In this document: in pieces, positions 51,009-59,259 of the stretch
How the letters are laid out: each line of letters starts with the position of its first letter
Position numbering within the stretch: the stretch's first letter is position 1
From: Streptomyces silvae
GTDB lineage: Bacteria; Actinomycetota; Actinomycetes; Streptomycetales; Streptomycetaceae
Length of the DNA: 64,000 nucleotides
Assembly (NCBI RefSeq): GCF_016745505.1
Contig: NZ_JAERUC010000206.1
Span: 1-64,000 of the forward strand
Reading direction: 5' to 3'
The notes under the pieces: model-generated
Database searches by the model: none
What the model was told of the DNA's origin: nothing
What the model saw: only the letters and a program-made list of their open reading frames with translations
Program-made: the position numbers and the translations under genes

Positions 51009-51761
51009 ATGCTGCGCGTACTCGCCGTCGACGACGAACCACCCGCCCTGGAGGAGCTCCTCTACCTCCTGCGGGCCGATCCCCGCGTCCGCAGTGCCGA
51101 GGGCGCCACCGGCGCCACCGAGGCGCTCCGCCGTATCGGGGGAGCCGTCGACGCCGGGCCCGAGGACCCCTCGGCGATCGACGTCGTGTTCCTGGACATC
51201 CACATGGCGGGGCTCACCGGCCTCGACGTCGCCCAGCTCCTGGCCGGGTTCGCCGCGCCGCCGCTCATCGTCTTCGTCACCGCCCACGAAGGGTTCGCCG
51301 TACACGCCTTCGACCTCAAGGCCGTCGACTACGTGCTCAAGCCCGTCCGCCGGGAGCGTCTGGCCGAGGCCGTCCGCCGGGTCGCCGAGCAGGTCGGTGA
51401 GCGCTCCGCCTCCGTCCACGACGCGGCCGCCGACCAGGTCGCCGTCGAGCTGGGCGGGGTCATCCGGTTCGTGCCCGTCGACGACATCGCGTACGCCGAG
51501 GCGCAGGGCGACTACGCCCGCCTCCACACGTCCTCCGGCAGCCATCTCGTCCGGATCCCGCTCACCACCCTGGAGGAGCGCTGGCGCTCCCGGGGGTTCG
51601 TACGCATCCACCGCCGCCACCTCGTGGCGCTGAACCGGATCGACGAACTCCGGCTCGACGCGGGCAGCATGAGCGTACGCATCGGGGGCGCCGAACTCGC
51701 CGTCAGCCGCCGCCACACCCGTGCCCTGCGCGATCTCCTGATGCGGCAGACCGGCCGCTGA
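51009..51761 (+). CDS. LytTR-family response regulator
   Basis: A 250-residue response regulator. The receiver has phosphoacceptor D63 in FLDIHMAGL and K in VDYVLKPVRRERL. A LytTR DNA-binding domain follows (about 145-248: YAEAQGDYARLHT, RGFVRIHRRHLVALNRIDEL). The box TAAACT (50995-51000) ends 8 nt before the ATG with no ribosome binding site, so the message is probably leaderless. The cognate LytS-type kinase is three genes downstream (53670), with a small membrane protein and a symporter between them. Confidence 0.93.
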   Translation: MLRVLAVDDEPPALEELLYLLRADPRVRSAEGATGATEALRRIGGAVDAGPEDPSAIDVVFLDIHMAGLTGLDVAQLLAGFAAPPLIVFVTAHEGFAVHAFDLKAVDYVLKPVRRERLAEAVRRVAEQVGERSASVHDAAADQVAVELGGVIRFVPVDDIAYAEAQGDYARLHTSSGSHLVRIPLTTLEERWRSRGFVRIHRRHLVALNRIDELRLDAGSMSVRIGGAELAVSRRHTRALRDLLMRQTGR

Positions 51762-51823
51762 CCTGCCTCGACCGGCGGCCGGCCCTTCCCAGCCGGGCCC
51801 CGCGCCGCCTACACTCCGGGCCC

Positions 51824-52186
51824 ATGTCCGCAGAGAGCACGCCCCGGCGCGAAGTGGTCACGGGCGAGCCCCGCCGGGTGCGTCCCCTGCCCCGCTACCG
51901 CGCCCAGTCGGAGATCGACGAGCAGACCGCACTCGGCGGTGCCTACGTCCGCTCCCTGATGCGCAGCCAGCTCCGCGCCGGACTCACCGCCTTCGCGGTG
52001 CTCGCCCTCGTCGCCGGAACCCTGCCCCTGGTCTTCGAGGCGCTGCACAGCAACGCCCTCGTCTGGGCGGTGCTCGGCTTCGCCACCTATCCGCCGCTCA
52101 CCCTGGCCGCCTGGTGGTACGTGCGCAGGGCCGAGCGCAACGAGCGCGACTTCGCCCGGCTCGTGGAAGGCCTCCCCGCACCGTGA
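51824..52186 (+). CDS. Small two-TM protein (DUF485-like symporter partner)
   Basis: A 120-residue protein with two membrane segments (about 50-70 and 76-95), a basic N-terminus and a short charged tail. DUF485-type two-TM proteins usually precede acetate symporters (as yjcH before actP in E. coli), and this gene overlaps the symporter start by 4 bp. TACACT (51810-51815) ends 8 nt before the ATG, again suggesting a leaderless transcript separate from the regulator gene. Confidence 0.78.
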   Translation: MSAESTPRREVVTGEPRRVRPLPRYRAQSEIDEQTALGGAYVRSLMRSQLRAGLTAFAVLALVAGTLPLVFEALHSNALVWAVLGFATYPPLTLAAWWYVRRAERNERDFARLVEGLPAP

Positions 52187-53673
52187 GCGCCCCCGGCCAC
52201 CCGGCGGCGATGGTGGCGGTCGCCCTCGTCGTCCTGGCCACCGTCCTCGTCGGCGGCTTCGGGCTGCGGATCTCCCGTACCACCTCCGACTTCTACGTCG
52301 CTTCGCGCACCGTACGGCCGAGGCTCAACGCGGCGGCGATCAGCGGCGAGTACCTCTCCGCCGCGTCCTTCCTCGGCATCGCCGGGCTGGTGCTGGTGCA
52401 CGGCCCCGACATGCTCTGGTACCCGGTCGGCTACACCGCCGGATATCTCGTGCTGCTGGTGTTCGTCGCCGCTCCGCTGCGCCGCTCGGGGGCGTACACC
52501 CTGCCCGACTTCGCCGAGGGCCGGCTGGAGTCACGCCAGGTGCGCAGGCTGGTCAGCGTGTTCGTCGTCGGCGCGGGCTGGGTGTACCTCGTGCCGCAGC
52601 TCCAGGGCGCCGGGCTCACCCTGAAGATCCTCACCGGGGCGCCGGGCTGGCTCGGTGACGTGCTGGTCGCCTCCGTCGTGGTGGTCGCGGTCGCGGCGGG
52701 CGGCATGCGCTCGATCACCTTCGTGCAGGTCTTCCAGTACTGGCTGAAGCTCACCGCCCTTCTGGTGCCCGCGATCTTCCTGGTGCTGGCCTGGCAGGGC
52801 GACGGCCGCCCCCGGGTCAGCTTCGACGAGCAGATCTCCGTCTTCCGCGCCGACCACCCGCTCTACGCGACGTACGGACTGATCGTGGCCACCTTCCTCG
52901 GCACCATGGGCCTGCCCCATGTGGTGGTCCGCTTCTACACCAGCCCCAACGGCCGCGACGCCCGCCGCACCACGGTCGCCGTGCTCGCCCTGGTCGGCCT
53001 GTTCTACCTGCTGCCGCCGGTGTACGGGGCCCTGGGCCGGCTGTACGCGCCCGAGCTCATGCACGGCGGTGACGCCGACGCCGCCGTCCTGCTGCTGCCC
53101 GCCCGGGTGATCGGCGGGCTCGGCGGCGATCTGCTCGGCGCGCTCCTCGCGGGCGGGGCGTTCGCCGCGTTCCTGTCCACGGCGTCCGGGCTCACCATGG
53201 CCGTCGCCGGAGTGATCACCCAGGACGTCCTGCCCTCCCGGGGCGTACGGCAGTTCAGGCTCGCCACCGTGCTCGCCATCGCCGTACCGCTGGCCGGTTC
53301 GCTGGTGGTCAGCCGGGTGCCGGTGGCCGACGCCGTCGGCATGGCCTTCGCGGTCTCCGCGTCGTCGTTCTGCCCGCTGCTCGTCCTCGGCATCTGGTGG
53401 CGGCGGCTCACCCCGCCCGGCGCGATCGCCGGGCTGCTGCTCGGCGGCGGCTCGGCGCTGCTGTCCGTGGCCATCACCGTCAGCGGGGCGGTGCGCCCGC
53501 CCGGCTGGCCGCACGCCCTGCTGGCCTGGCCCGCCGTCTGGTCCGTACCGGTCGGCTTCCTCGCGATGATCCTGGTCTCCCTGGCCACTCCGGGGCGGAT
53601 ACCCGCGGGCACCAACGCGGCCATGACCCGCTTCCATCTGCCGGAGGCGCTGACCTCGGGGCGCGTGCGGTGA
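52183..53673 (+). CDS. Sodium/solute symporter, acetate/pyruvate type
   Basis: A 496-residue SSS-family symporter with about thirteen membrane segments. DFYVASRTVRPRLNAAAISGEYLSAASFLG in pieces, GTMGLPHVVVRFYTSPNGRDARRT and FAAFLSTASGLTMAVAGVITQDVL are ActP/MctC-type signatures. Predicted substrates are acetate, pyruvate or propionate. GTG start overlapping the small two-TM gene; its own stop overlaps the kinase start, so translation of transporter and sensor is coupled. Confidence 0.92.
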   Translation: MSAPGHPAAMVAVALVVLATVLVGGFGLRISRTTSDFYVASRTVRPRLNAAAISGEYLSAASFLGIAGLVLVHGPDMLWYPVGYTAGYLVLLVFVAAPLRRSGAYTLPDFAEGRLESRQVRRLVSVFVVGAGWVYLVPQLQGAGLTLKILTGAPGWLGDVLVASVVVVAVAAGGMRSITFVQVFQYWLKLTALLVPAIFLVLAWQGDGRPRVSFDEQISVFRADHPLYATYGLIVATFLGTMGLPHVVVRFYTSPNGRDARRTTVAVLALVGLFYLLPPVYGALGRLYAPELMHGGDADAAVLLLPARVIGGLGGDLLGALLAGGAFAAFLSTASGLTMAVAGVITQDVLPSRGVRQFRLATVLAIAVPLAGSLVVSRVPVADAVGMAFAVSASSFCPLLVLGIWWRRLTPPGAIAGLLLGGGSALLSVAITVSGAVRPPGWPHALLAWPAVWSVPVGFLAMILVSLATPGRIPAGTNAAMTRFHLPEALTSGRVR

Positions 53674-54896
53674 CCGGGGCCGGGATCGCCGTCATCGCCG
53701 TGCTCGCCCTGCTGCTGTTCGGCACGGGCTTCCTGCTGGGCCGCACCGCCAGGCCCGTACGCACCAGTGATGTGGGCACACCCGTCGAGCACGCCACCTT
53801 CGAGACCCTGCACACCGCGTCCCTCGCCGCGCCCCCGCTGCGCGCCGGACTCACCGAGGAGAGCGCGCGCAGGTCGGCGCGCGGGCTGCGCTCCCTGCTC
53901 GGCACCGACGCCCTCTGCCTCACCGACCGCGAGAGCGTGCTGGTGTGGGACGGGGAGGGCGACCACCACGGGACGGACGTGATGCACCAGGTCGAGGGGC
54001 TCCTCGCCAGCGGCAGGGACACCGCCTTCCACAGCGACTGCGGGGACCTCGACTGCCCGCTGCGCTGGGCCGTCGCCGTGCCGCTGACCGTCGACCACCG
54101 GGTGCTCGGCACGCTCGTCGCCTACGCGCCCCGGGAGTCGGCGGTGCTGGCCAGGGCGGCGGGGGAGGTGGCCCGCTGGGTCTGCGTACAGCTGGAACTC
54201 GCCGAGCTCGACCGCTCCCGCACCCAGCTCATCGAGGCCGAGATCAAGGCGCTGCGGGCCCAGATCTCCCCGCACTTCATCTTCAACTCCCTGGCCGCCA
54301 TCGCGTCGTTCGTCCGGACCGACCCCGAGCGGGCGCGTGAACTGCTCCTGGAGTTCGCCGACTTCACCCGCTACTCCTTCCGCAGGCACGGCGAGTTCAC
54401 CACCCTGGCCGACGAACTCCACTCCATCGACCAGTATCTGGCGCTGGTGCGGGCCCGCTTCGGGGAACGGCTCTCGGTGACCCTCCAGGTCGCTCCGGAG
54501 GTCCTTCCGGTCTCGCTCCCGTTCCTCTGTCTCCAGCCCCTGGTGGAGAACGCCGTCAAGCACGGTCTGGAGGGTGCCGTCACCCCCTCCCGGCCGGCCG
54601 GCACCGCCCGGGCGGGAGACGGCCCGATCCGCGTCACGATCAGCGCGCTGGACGCGGGCGCCGAGGCGGAGGTCGTCATCGAGGACGACGGCACCGGGAT
54701 GGAGCCGGAGCGCCTGCGGCAGATCCTGCGCGGCGAGGGCGGCACCTCCACCGGCATCGGCCTGCTCAACGTGGACGAACGGCTTCGCCAGGTGTACGGG
54801 GACGACTACGGCCTGGTCATCGAGACGGGGGTCGGGGCGGGCATGAAGATCACCCTGCGACTCCCCAAGTACCGCGCGGGCGTCCACGGTTCCTGA
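53670..54896 (+). CDS. LytS-like sensor histidine kinase
   Basis: A 408-residue kinase with one N-terminal membrane segment (about 4-24), a GAF-like domain (about 60-185), the LytS-type His_kinase domain (LRAQISPHFIFNSLAAIASFVR) and an HATPase domain (CLQPLVENAVKHGLEG, EDDGTGM, GIGLLNVDERLRQ). It is soluble apart from one helix, so it probably senses a cytoplasmic or membrane signal, perhaps passed by the symporter. GTG overlaps the symporter stop. It forms a two-component system with the LytTR regulator at 51009, reminiscent of BtsSR/YpdAB pyruvate sensing. Confidence 0.93.
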   Translation: MTGAGIAVIAVLALLLFGTGFLLGRTARPVRTSDVGTPVEHATFETLHTASLAAPPLRAGLTEESARRSARGLRSLLGTDALCLTDRESVLVWDGEGDHHGTDVMHQVEGLLASGRDTAFHSDCGDLDCPLRWAVAVPLTVDHRVLGTLVAYAPRESAVLARAAGEVARWVCVQLELAELDRSRTQLIEAEIKALRAQISPHFIFNSLAAIASFVRTDPERARELLLEFADFTRYSFRRHGEFTTLADELHSIDQYLALVRARFGERLSVTLQVAPEVLPVSLPFLCLQPLVENAVKHGLEGAVTPSRPAGTARAGDGPIRVTISALDAGAEAEVVIEDDGTGMEPERLRQILRGEGGTSTGIGLLNVDERLRQVYGDDYGLVIETGVGAGMKITLRLPKYRAGVHGS

Positions 54897-54912
54897 CCCG
54901 CTGCTCCGCCGC

Positions 54913-55434
54913 TCAGTACAGGTGGACGGCCAGATGGCCCAGCGGCAGGCCCAGTTGCCACGCCGGCGTCCACACCCGCGTCTCGCCCCCCGCCTCCTCC
55001 CCGCCGTCGTCGTCCACCGGCTCCCACGGCAGCGGCCCGATCGCGTCGAGGTCCGCGGCCAGCAGCTCGGTCTCCTCCAGCCACCGCCAGGCGGCCCGCG
55101 CCAGCGCGAGGTCGGGGCCCGGGAGCCCGGCCGGGGCGGTCGGCCGCTCCAGCGCCTCCAGCCGCGCGCAGACCCAGCGTCTCCAGGAGGCGCCGTACGC
55201 CGTGAGCAGCCGCAGCTCGTCCACCCGCGCGGCGGGGAGCTCCTCGGCGCCCGCCCCGTCGGAGAGGAAGATCGTCAGGGCGAGGGCGTCGCGCCCCGCC
55301 CGGTACTCCAGGGTCGTCGGCTCCATCAGGTCGCCGGTCGCCAGGACCTCGTCGGCGAGGTACTCGGAGTACATCCAGGCCATCGGGACCAGCAGCCCGC
55401 CCCCGCCGGTTCCTTCGTCATGTTCGGGACGCAT
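54913..55434 (-). CDS. Hypothetical acidic 173-residue protein
   Basis: A soluble, acidic protein rich in Leu, Ala and Trp (for example AWMYSEYLADEVLATGDLMEPTTLEYRAGRDAL in parts, ASWRRWVCARLEALE, LARAAWRWLEETELLAADL). It has no signal peptide and no family I recognise. The ATG at 55434 is preceded by GAGGCGAGACGGG. It is convergent with the LytS kinase (16 bp between stops) and divergent from the small anti-sigma-like gene. Confidence 0.7.
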   Translation of the reverse strand: MRPEHDEGTGGGGLLVPMAWMYSEYLADEVLATGDLMEPTTLEYRAGRDALALTIFLSDGAGAEELPAARVDELRLLTAYGASWRRWVCARLEALERPTAPAGLPGPDLALARAAWRWLEETELLAADLDAIGPLPWEPVDDDGGEEAGGETRVWTPAWQLGLPLGHLAVHLY

Positions 55435-55545
55435 CCCGTCTCGCCTCTTTCGTCGACTCGGCACCGGGCTACACGCAGCATTGAACCGGGGGCACGCGCC
55501 CCGCGTGGGCAGAAGGGCAGGATCCATCGGGAGATTCGAGGTGCG

Positions 55546-55743
55546 ATGACCGCCGACCGCGGTGAGGAACCGCATGTACGGCAGCTGCTGGGCGCCTACG
55601 TACTCGATGCCCTGGAGGACGACGAGAGCGGTCCGGTCGCCCGGCACCTCCAGCGGTGCGGGGCCTGCGCCGCGGCCTATGTGGAGGTCGCGGAGGCGGT
55701 GTCCCTGCTGGCGCTGCTCAACCTGGACGACCTGCTGGAGTAG
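55546..55743 (+). CDS. Tiny zinc-finger anti-sigma-like protein
   Basis: A 65-residue protein with the ZAS pattern: H in EEPHVRQLLGAYVLDALED, then HLQRCGACAAAY (H-x3-C-x2-C), ending in a Leu-rich helix LLALLNLDDLLE. It has no membrane segment. Its last 67 bp lie on the opposite strand to the 3' end of the ECF sigma gene. A GGGAG lies about 12 nt before the ATG at 55546. It is the natural candidate for that sigma factor's inhibitor. Confidence 0.8.
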   Translation: MTADRGEEPHVRQLLGAYVLDALEDDESGPVARHLQRCGACAAAYVEVAEAVSLLALLNLDDLLE

Positions 55744-56246
55744 CCGGGCAGGTTACGGCTCAGCAGCCGCAGCGCGTAGTACGAGCGGGACTTGACCGTG
55801 CCCGCCGGTATGCCGAGGGCCTGCGCGGTCTCGCCCACGCTGAGCCCGCGGAAGTAGATCTGCACGAGAACCGCCCGGTGCTCCGGGCTGAGGGTGCTCA
55901 CCGCCTCGCGCACATCGAGGGCGTGGACCGCCGAGTCCGCGGTGTCGTCATGGGCGGGTGCGCTCTCCAGGACCGCGTCGCTGACCTCCGTCGGCCGTGC
56001 CTGGCGGGACCTGCGGGCGTCGATGGCCAGCCGCCGGGCGACGGTGAACAGCCACGGGCGCATCGAGTCGTAGGGCGCGTCGAACGCCTCCGGGTGCTGC
56101 CAGGCGCGTACCAGCGTCTCCTGGAGCAGGTCCTCCGCCCGCTGCCGGTCACCGAACGTCAGCCCCAGCAGGAAGTGGAACAGGGCGGGCCCGTGTTCCC
56201 GCTGCAGCCGGGCGAGGGTCCGCTCATCGGTTGTCGCCGTGGTCAT
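55677..56246 (-). CDS. ECF RNA polymerase sigma factor
   Basis: A 189-residue ECF sigma factor. Region 2 shows RAEDLLQETLVRAWQHPEAF and MRPWLFTVARRLAIDARR; region 4 shows LSPEHRAVLVQIYFRGLSVGETA and the HTH GIPAGTVKSRSYYALRLL, resembling the SigK/SigL-type groups. The final 18 residues (Ser/Arg-rich) extend past the normal end and are encoded opposite the small anti-sigma-like gene. GAAAGGA precedes the ATG. Its inhibitor is probably the convergent, overlapping ZAS protein. Confidence 0.92.
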   Translation of the reverse strand: MTTATTDERTLARLQREHGPALFHFLLGLTFGDRQRAEDLLQETLVRAWQHPEAFDAPYDSMRPWLFTVARRLAIDARRSRQARPTEVSDAVLESAPAHDDTADSAVHALDVREAVSTLSPEHRAVLVQIYFRGLSVGETAQALGIPAGTVKSRSYYALRLLSRNLPGYSSRSSRLSSASRDTASATST

Positions 56247-56436
56247 CGTGAACGTCCTTTCCCGAAGAGGCCCCTGACGCCTCGCTCCCGCCTGGCGTAT
56301 ACGAACGCATCGGGACGTGGGGGAACAGCCGGTGCACCGAGGTGTGCGCCGAGCGGTCGCACGGAGCGGCGAGTGGTGCGGTGAACGGTCGGCCGACCCC
56401 GATACGGCCGATTCAGGTACTTGGTCCGCTTTGTTC

Positions 56437-56466
56437 TTGACTCACCGGTATGAATATATGTGTATT
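56437..56466 (+). promoter_or_regulatory. Possible promoter of CapA-like gene
   Basis: TTGACT (56437-56442) and TGTATT (56461-56466) are 18 bp apart within an unusually AT-rich stretch, 38 bp before the gene start. The -10 box is only a partial match. Confidence 0.4.
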
Positions 56467-56503
56467 CGGATGGCCGAAATCGTCCGAACTGGGAGTCGTG
56501 CAG

Positions 56504-57727
56504 ATGACGAAGCGCATCCGACCGGGCGCGGCGATCGCCGTCGCCGGCCTCCTCGCCACCGCAACAGCCTGTACCGGCCAGCCGACCTCACCCCCCGGAT
56601 TCGCCGGGCGGCACCTCTCCGCCGAGCACGGGGCGAACGGCGCGGGCGCCGGGGGAGCGGAGGGTGCGCGCGCCTTCACGCTGCTGGCCTCGGGCGACAT
56701 CCTGCCGCACTCCTCGGTCATCGACCGGGCCGCCGCCGACGCGGGCGGCGGGGGCTTCGACTTCCGCCCCATGCTCAAGGGTGCCGCACCCGCCGTCTCG
56801 GGAGCGGATCTGGCCATCTGCCACATGGAGACCGTGTACGGCCAGGACGGCGGCCCGTACACCGGCTATCCGTCCTTCAAGTCGCCGCCCGAGGTGGCCG
56901 CAGCGCTGCACGCCACCGGCTTCGACTCCTGCTCCACCGCCTCCAACCACACCCTGGACGACGGTGCCGAGGGGATCGCGCGCACCCTCGACGCACTGGA
57001 CCGCGCGGGCGTCGCCCACGCCGGATCCGCCCGCTCGGCGGCCGAGGCGTCCCGGCCCACCCTGCTCAGGGCGGGCAAGGGCAAGGACGCGGCGAAGGTC
57101 GCCCACCTCGCGTACACCTACGGCACCAACGACATCCCGCTGCCCGCCGGCCGGCCCTGGGCCGTCAACCTGATCGACAAGGACCGGATCCTCGCGGACG
57201 CGAAGGCGGCCCGCAAGGCGGGCGCCGACGTGGTCGTCGTCTCCCTGCACTGGGGCACCGAGTGGCAGGACGCCCCCGACGACGTACAGCTCGGACTCGG
57301 CCGCGAACTCACCGCTTCGGGCACCGGCGACCGCCCCGACATCGACCTGATCCTCGGCACGCACGCCCACGTCCCCCAGGCGTACGAGAAGGTCAACGGC
57401 ACCTGGATCGTCTACGGCATGGGCGACCAGGTCGCCGGTTCCATGGTCAACGACGAGGGTGCGCAGGACCCGCGCGGCAACGAGAGCTCGATGGGCCGCT
57501 TCACCTTCGAGCCGCCCGCGAAACCGGGGCAGCGCTGGGCCGTCGGGAAGGCCGAGTTCCTCCCGCAGTGGTTCGACCCCGAGGCGGCCCGCGTCGTGAA
57601 CCTCGCCCCCGGGGCACCGGACCCGACAGGAGAGAACGGCAGTCGGCTGCGCGAGATCCGCGACCGGATCCACTCCGCCGTCCTCAGCCGCGGTGCCGCG
57701 GGGGACGGCCTCGTGGCAGGCAGGTGA
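56504..57727 (+). CDS. CapA-family lipoprotein
   Basis: A 407-residue lipoprotein (signal ending LLATATAC, Cys about residue 23) with a CapA/PGA_cap metallophosphatase-like domain. Metal-site motifs are FTLLASGDILPHS, TASNHTLDDG, VVSLHWGTEWQD and LGTHAHVPQ. CapA proteins take part in polyglutamate or capsule biogenesis; in Streptomyces the role is undefined. ATG 56504 has GGGAG 8 nt upstream; a GTG two codons earlier is possible. It is followed by a strong hairpin. Confidence 0.88.
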   Translation: MTKRIRPGAAIAVAGLLATATACTGQPTSPPGFAGRHLSAEHGANGAGAGGAEGARAFTLLASGDILPHSSVIDRAAADAGGGGFDFRPMLKGAAPAVSGADLAICHMETVYGQDGGPYTGYPSFKSPPEVAAALHATGFDSCSTASNHTLDDGAEGIARTLDALDRAGVAHAGSARSAAEASRPTLLRAGKGKDAAKVAHLAYTYGTNDIPLPAGRPWAVNLIDKDRILADAKAARKAGADVVVVSLHWGTEWQDAPDDVQLGLGRELTASGTGDRPDIDLILGTHAHVPQAYEKVNGTWIVYGMGDQVAGSMVNDEGAQDPRGNESSMGRFTFEPPAKPGQRWAVGKAEFLPQWFDPEAARVVNLAPGAPDPTGENGSRLREIRDRIHSAVLSRGAAGDGLVAGR

Positions 57728-57737
57728 GCGACGCCGG

Positions 57738-57777
57738 CCGTGGTGCCCTGACGCCTCCCGGTGTCAGGGCACCACGG
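57738..57777. terminator. Bidirectional hairpin terminator
   Basis: Arms CCGTGGTGCCCTGAC and GTCAGGGCACCACGG (perfect 15 bp, extended by three further pairs including one G-U) with a 4-nt loop, between the convergent CapA-like and stress-protein genes. It overlaps the last codons of the latter. Confidence 0.88.
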
Positions 57778-58225
57778 TGACCGGCCAGCGCCCGGCCTTC
57801 ACGAGCCGGACCGCCACCGATCCGATGAAGCGGTGGCCCGCCGACTCCGACGCGCCCACGATCACGGCGTCCGCCTTCAGCTCGTCGGCCGCCGTCACGA
57901 GCCCGTTGTACGGATCACCGTGGAACGTGTGGAACTCCCAGCGGACGTTCCATATGTCCCTGAGCCGCTCGGTCGCCGTCCTGATCTCGTTCACCAGACC
58001 CTCGGCGACCTCCCCGGTCGCCTCGGCGACCGGGGCCCCCAGAGCGGCGCCGGCCGACATCACCGGCTGGACGTAGACGAGGGCGAGCATCGCGTTCTGC
58101 CGACGGGCCAGGCCCGCCGCGTACGCCGCCGCCCGCATGGACGAATCGGATCCGTCGATGCCCGCGACGATCACCTTGGGGCCGTCCGTGCCGCGCTCGA
58201 AGCGCTGATGTTGCTGGTCAGTCAC
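57764..58225 (-). CDS. Universal stress protein (UspA family)
   Basis: A 153-residue single Usp domain. VIVAGIDGSDSSMRAAAYAAGLA begins the fold; DAVIVGASESAGHRFIGSVAVRLVKAGRWPVTVV has the ATP-binding G-x2-G-x9-G(S)-like loop, slightly altered. The GTG at 58225 is chosen because TACCCT (58238-58233) ends 7 nt before it, the pattern of a leaderless gene; a longer reading has no support. Confidence 0.87.
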   Translation of the reverse strand: MTDQQHQRFERGTDGPKVIVAGIDGSDSSMRAAAYAAGLARRQNAMLALVYVQPVMSAGAALGAPVAEATGEVAEGLVNEIRTATERLRDIWNVRWEFHTFHGDPYNGLVTAADELKADAVIVGASESAGHRFIGSVAVRLVKAGRWPVTVVP

Positions 58226-58389
58226 GGCCCCGAGGGTAGCCTCTGCCGCCGGCCGCCCCCCGGGCGCCTCCACCCGGCCCGGGACCTCCCCGCCGGATAC
58301 CGCCCGAGGACTCCATCCATCGGGTGCAAAACACCACATCTCCGGTGTCGGCGTCGTGCACGGGCGTCCCTCCGTGCGAGCAGTTGGTC

Positions 58390-59235
58390 ATGAAGCATGA
58401 TCAGATCCCCGCGGAACGCCGCACCTTGCTGCGCCTCGCCCTCGCGCTGGGCGTCGCCACCGCCGTGAACACGGTCGCGGCGGATCCGGCCGGCACCCCC
58501 GCACGCCCCGGCGGCGAGCCGCCGGCCCCGGCCTCCGGGCCCCCCGCGGCGGCCAGGGCCCGCCCAGGGGCCTACCGGCTGCGCCCCATGACCTCGACCA
58601 CGCCGCCCCGCTTCCGGCCCGCCGCGCCGCCCGTCCGCACCCGGCCCTTCGAGGAGCTGCCCGAGCTGGGGCACGACGCCATGGTGCTCAGCTTCGACGA
58701 CGGCCCGGACCCGCGGTACACCCCGGACATCCTGGCGATCCTGCGCCGGTACGACGTCCGGGCGATGTTCTTCGTCTGCGGCGAGATGGCCGCGGACAAC
58801 CCCGGCCTGCTTCGTGAGATGGCCGACGACGGGCATGTGGTCGGCAACCACTCCTGGTCGCACCCCCTCATCCCGAAGCTCTCCCGAGGCGCGATCGTCG
58901 ACGAACTGGGCAGCACCAGCGAGGTGATCGAGAAGGCGCTGGGCGCCCCGCCGCTCTGGTACCGGGCTCCGTACGGCGCCTGGAACCGCAACTCCTTCGA
59001 GATCGGCGCCGCGATGGGCATGGAGCCGATGGCCTGGACCGTCGACACGCTGGACTGGACCACGCCGGGCACCGACACCATCGTCCGCCGGGTCAAGAAG
59101 GGCGCCGCGCCCGGCGTCGTGGTGCTGTCGCACGACGCGGGCGGGAACCGGTCCCAGAGCGTGGCCGCCCTGCGCCGGTACCTGCCCGCGCTGATCGAGA
59201 GGGGCTACCGGCCCACCGTTCCGTACCGCAGCTGA
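58390..59235 (+). CDS. NodB-type polysaccharide deacetylase
   Basis: A 281-residue secreted or anchored carbohydrate esterase family 4 enzyme. After a basic start a hydrophobic segment (about 15-32) acts as signal or anchor, then a Pro/Ala-rich linker, and the NodB domain (about 95-280). LSFDDGPDPRYTP gives the catalytic base and metal Asp, HSWSHP the two metal His, RAPYG motif 3, and VLSHDAG the final His. It should deacetylate peptidoglycan or chitin-like polymers outside the cell. Confidence 0.9.
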   Translation: MKHDQIPAERRTLLRLALALGVATAVNTVAADPAGTPARPGGEPPAPASGPPAAARARPGAYRLRPMTSTTPPRFRPAAPPVRTRPFEELPELGHDAMVLSFDDGPDPRYTPDILAILRRYDVRAMFFVCGEMAADNPGLLREMADDGHVVGNHSWSHPLIPKLSRGAIVDELGSTSEVIEKALGAPPLWYRAPYGAWNRNSFEIGAAMGMEPMAWTVDTLDWTTPGTDTIVRRVKKGAAPGVVVLSHDAGGNRSQSVAALRRYLPALIERGYRPTVPYRS

Positions 59236-59259
59236 ACGGCGGGCGCCGGGGGCCGCCCG

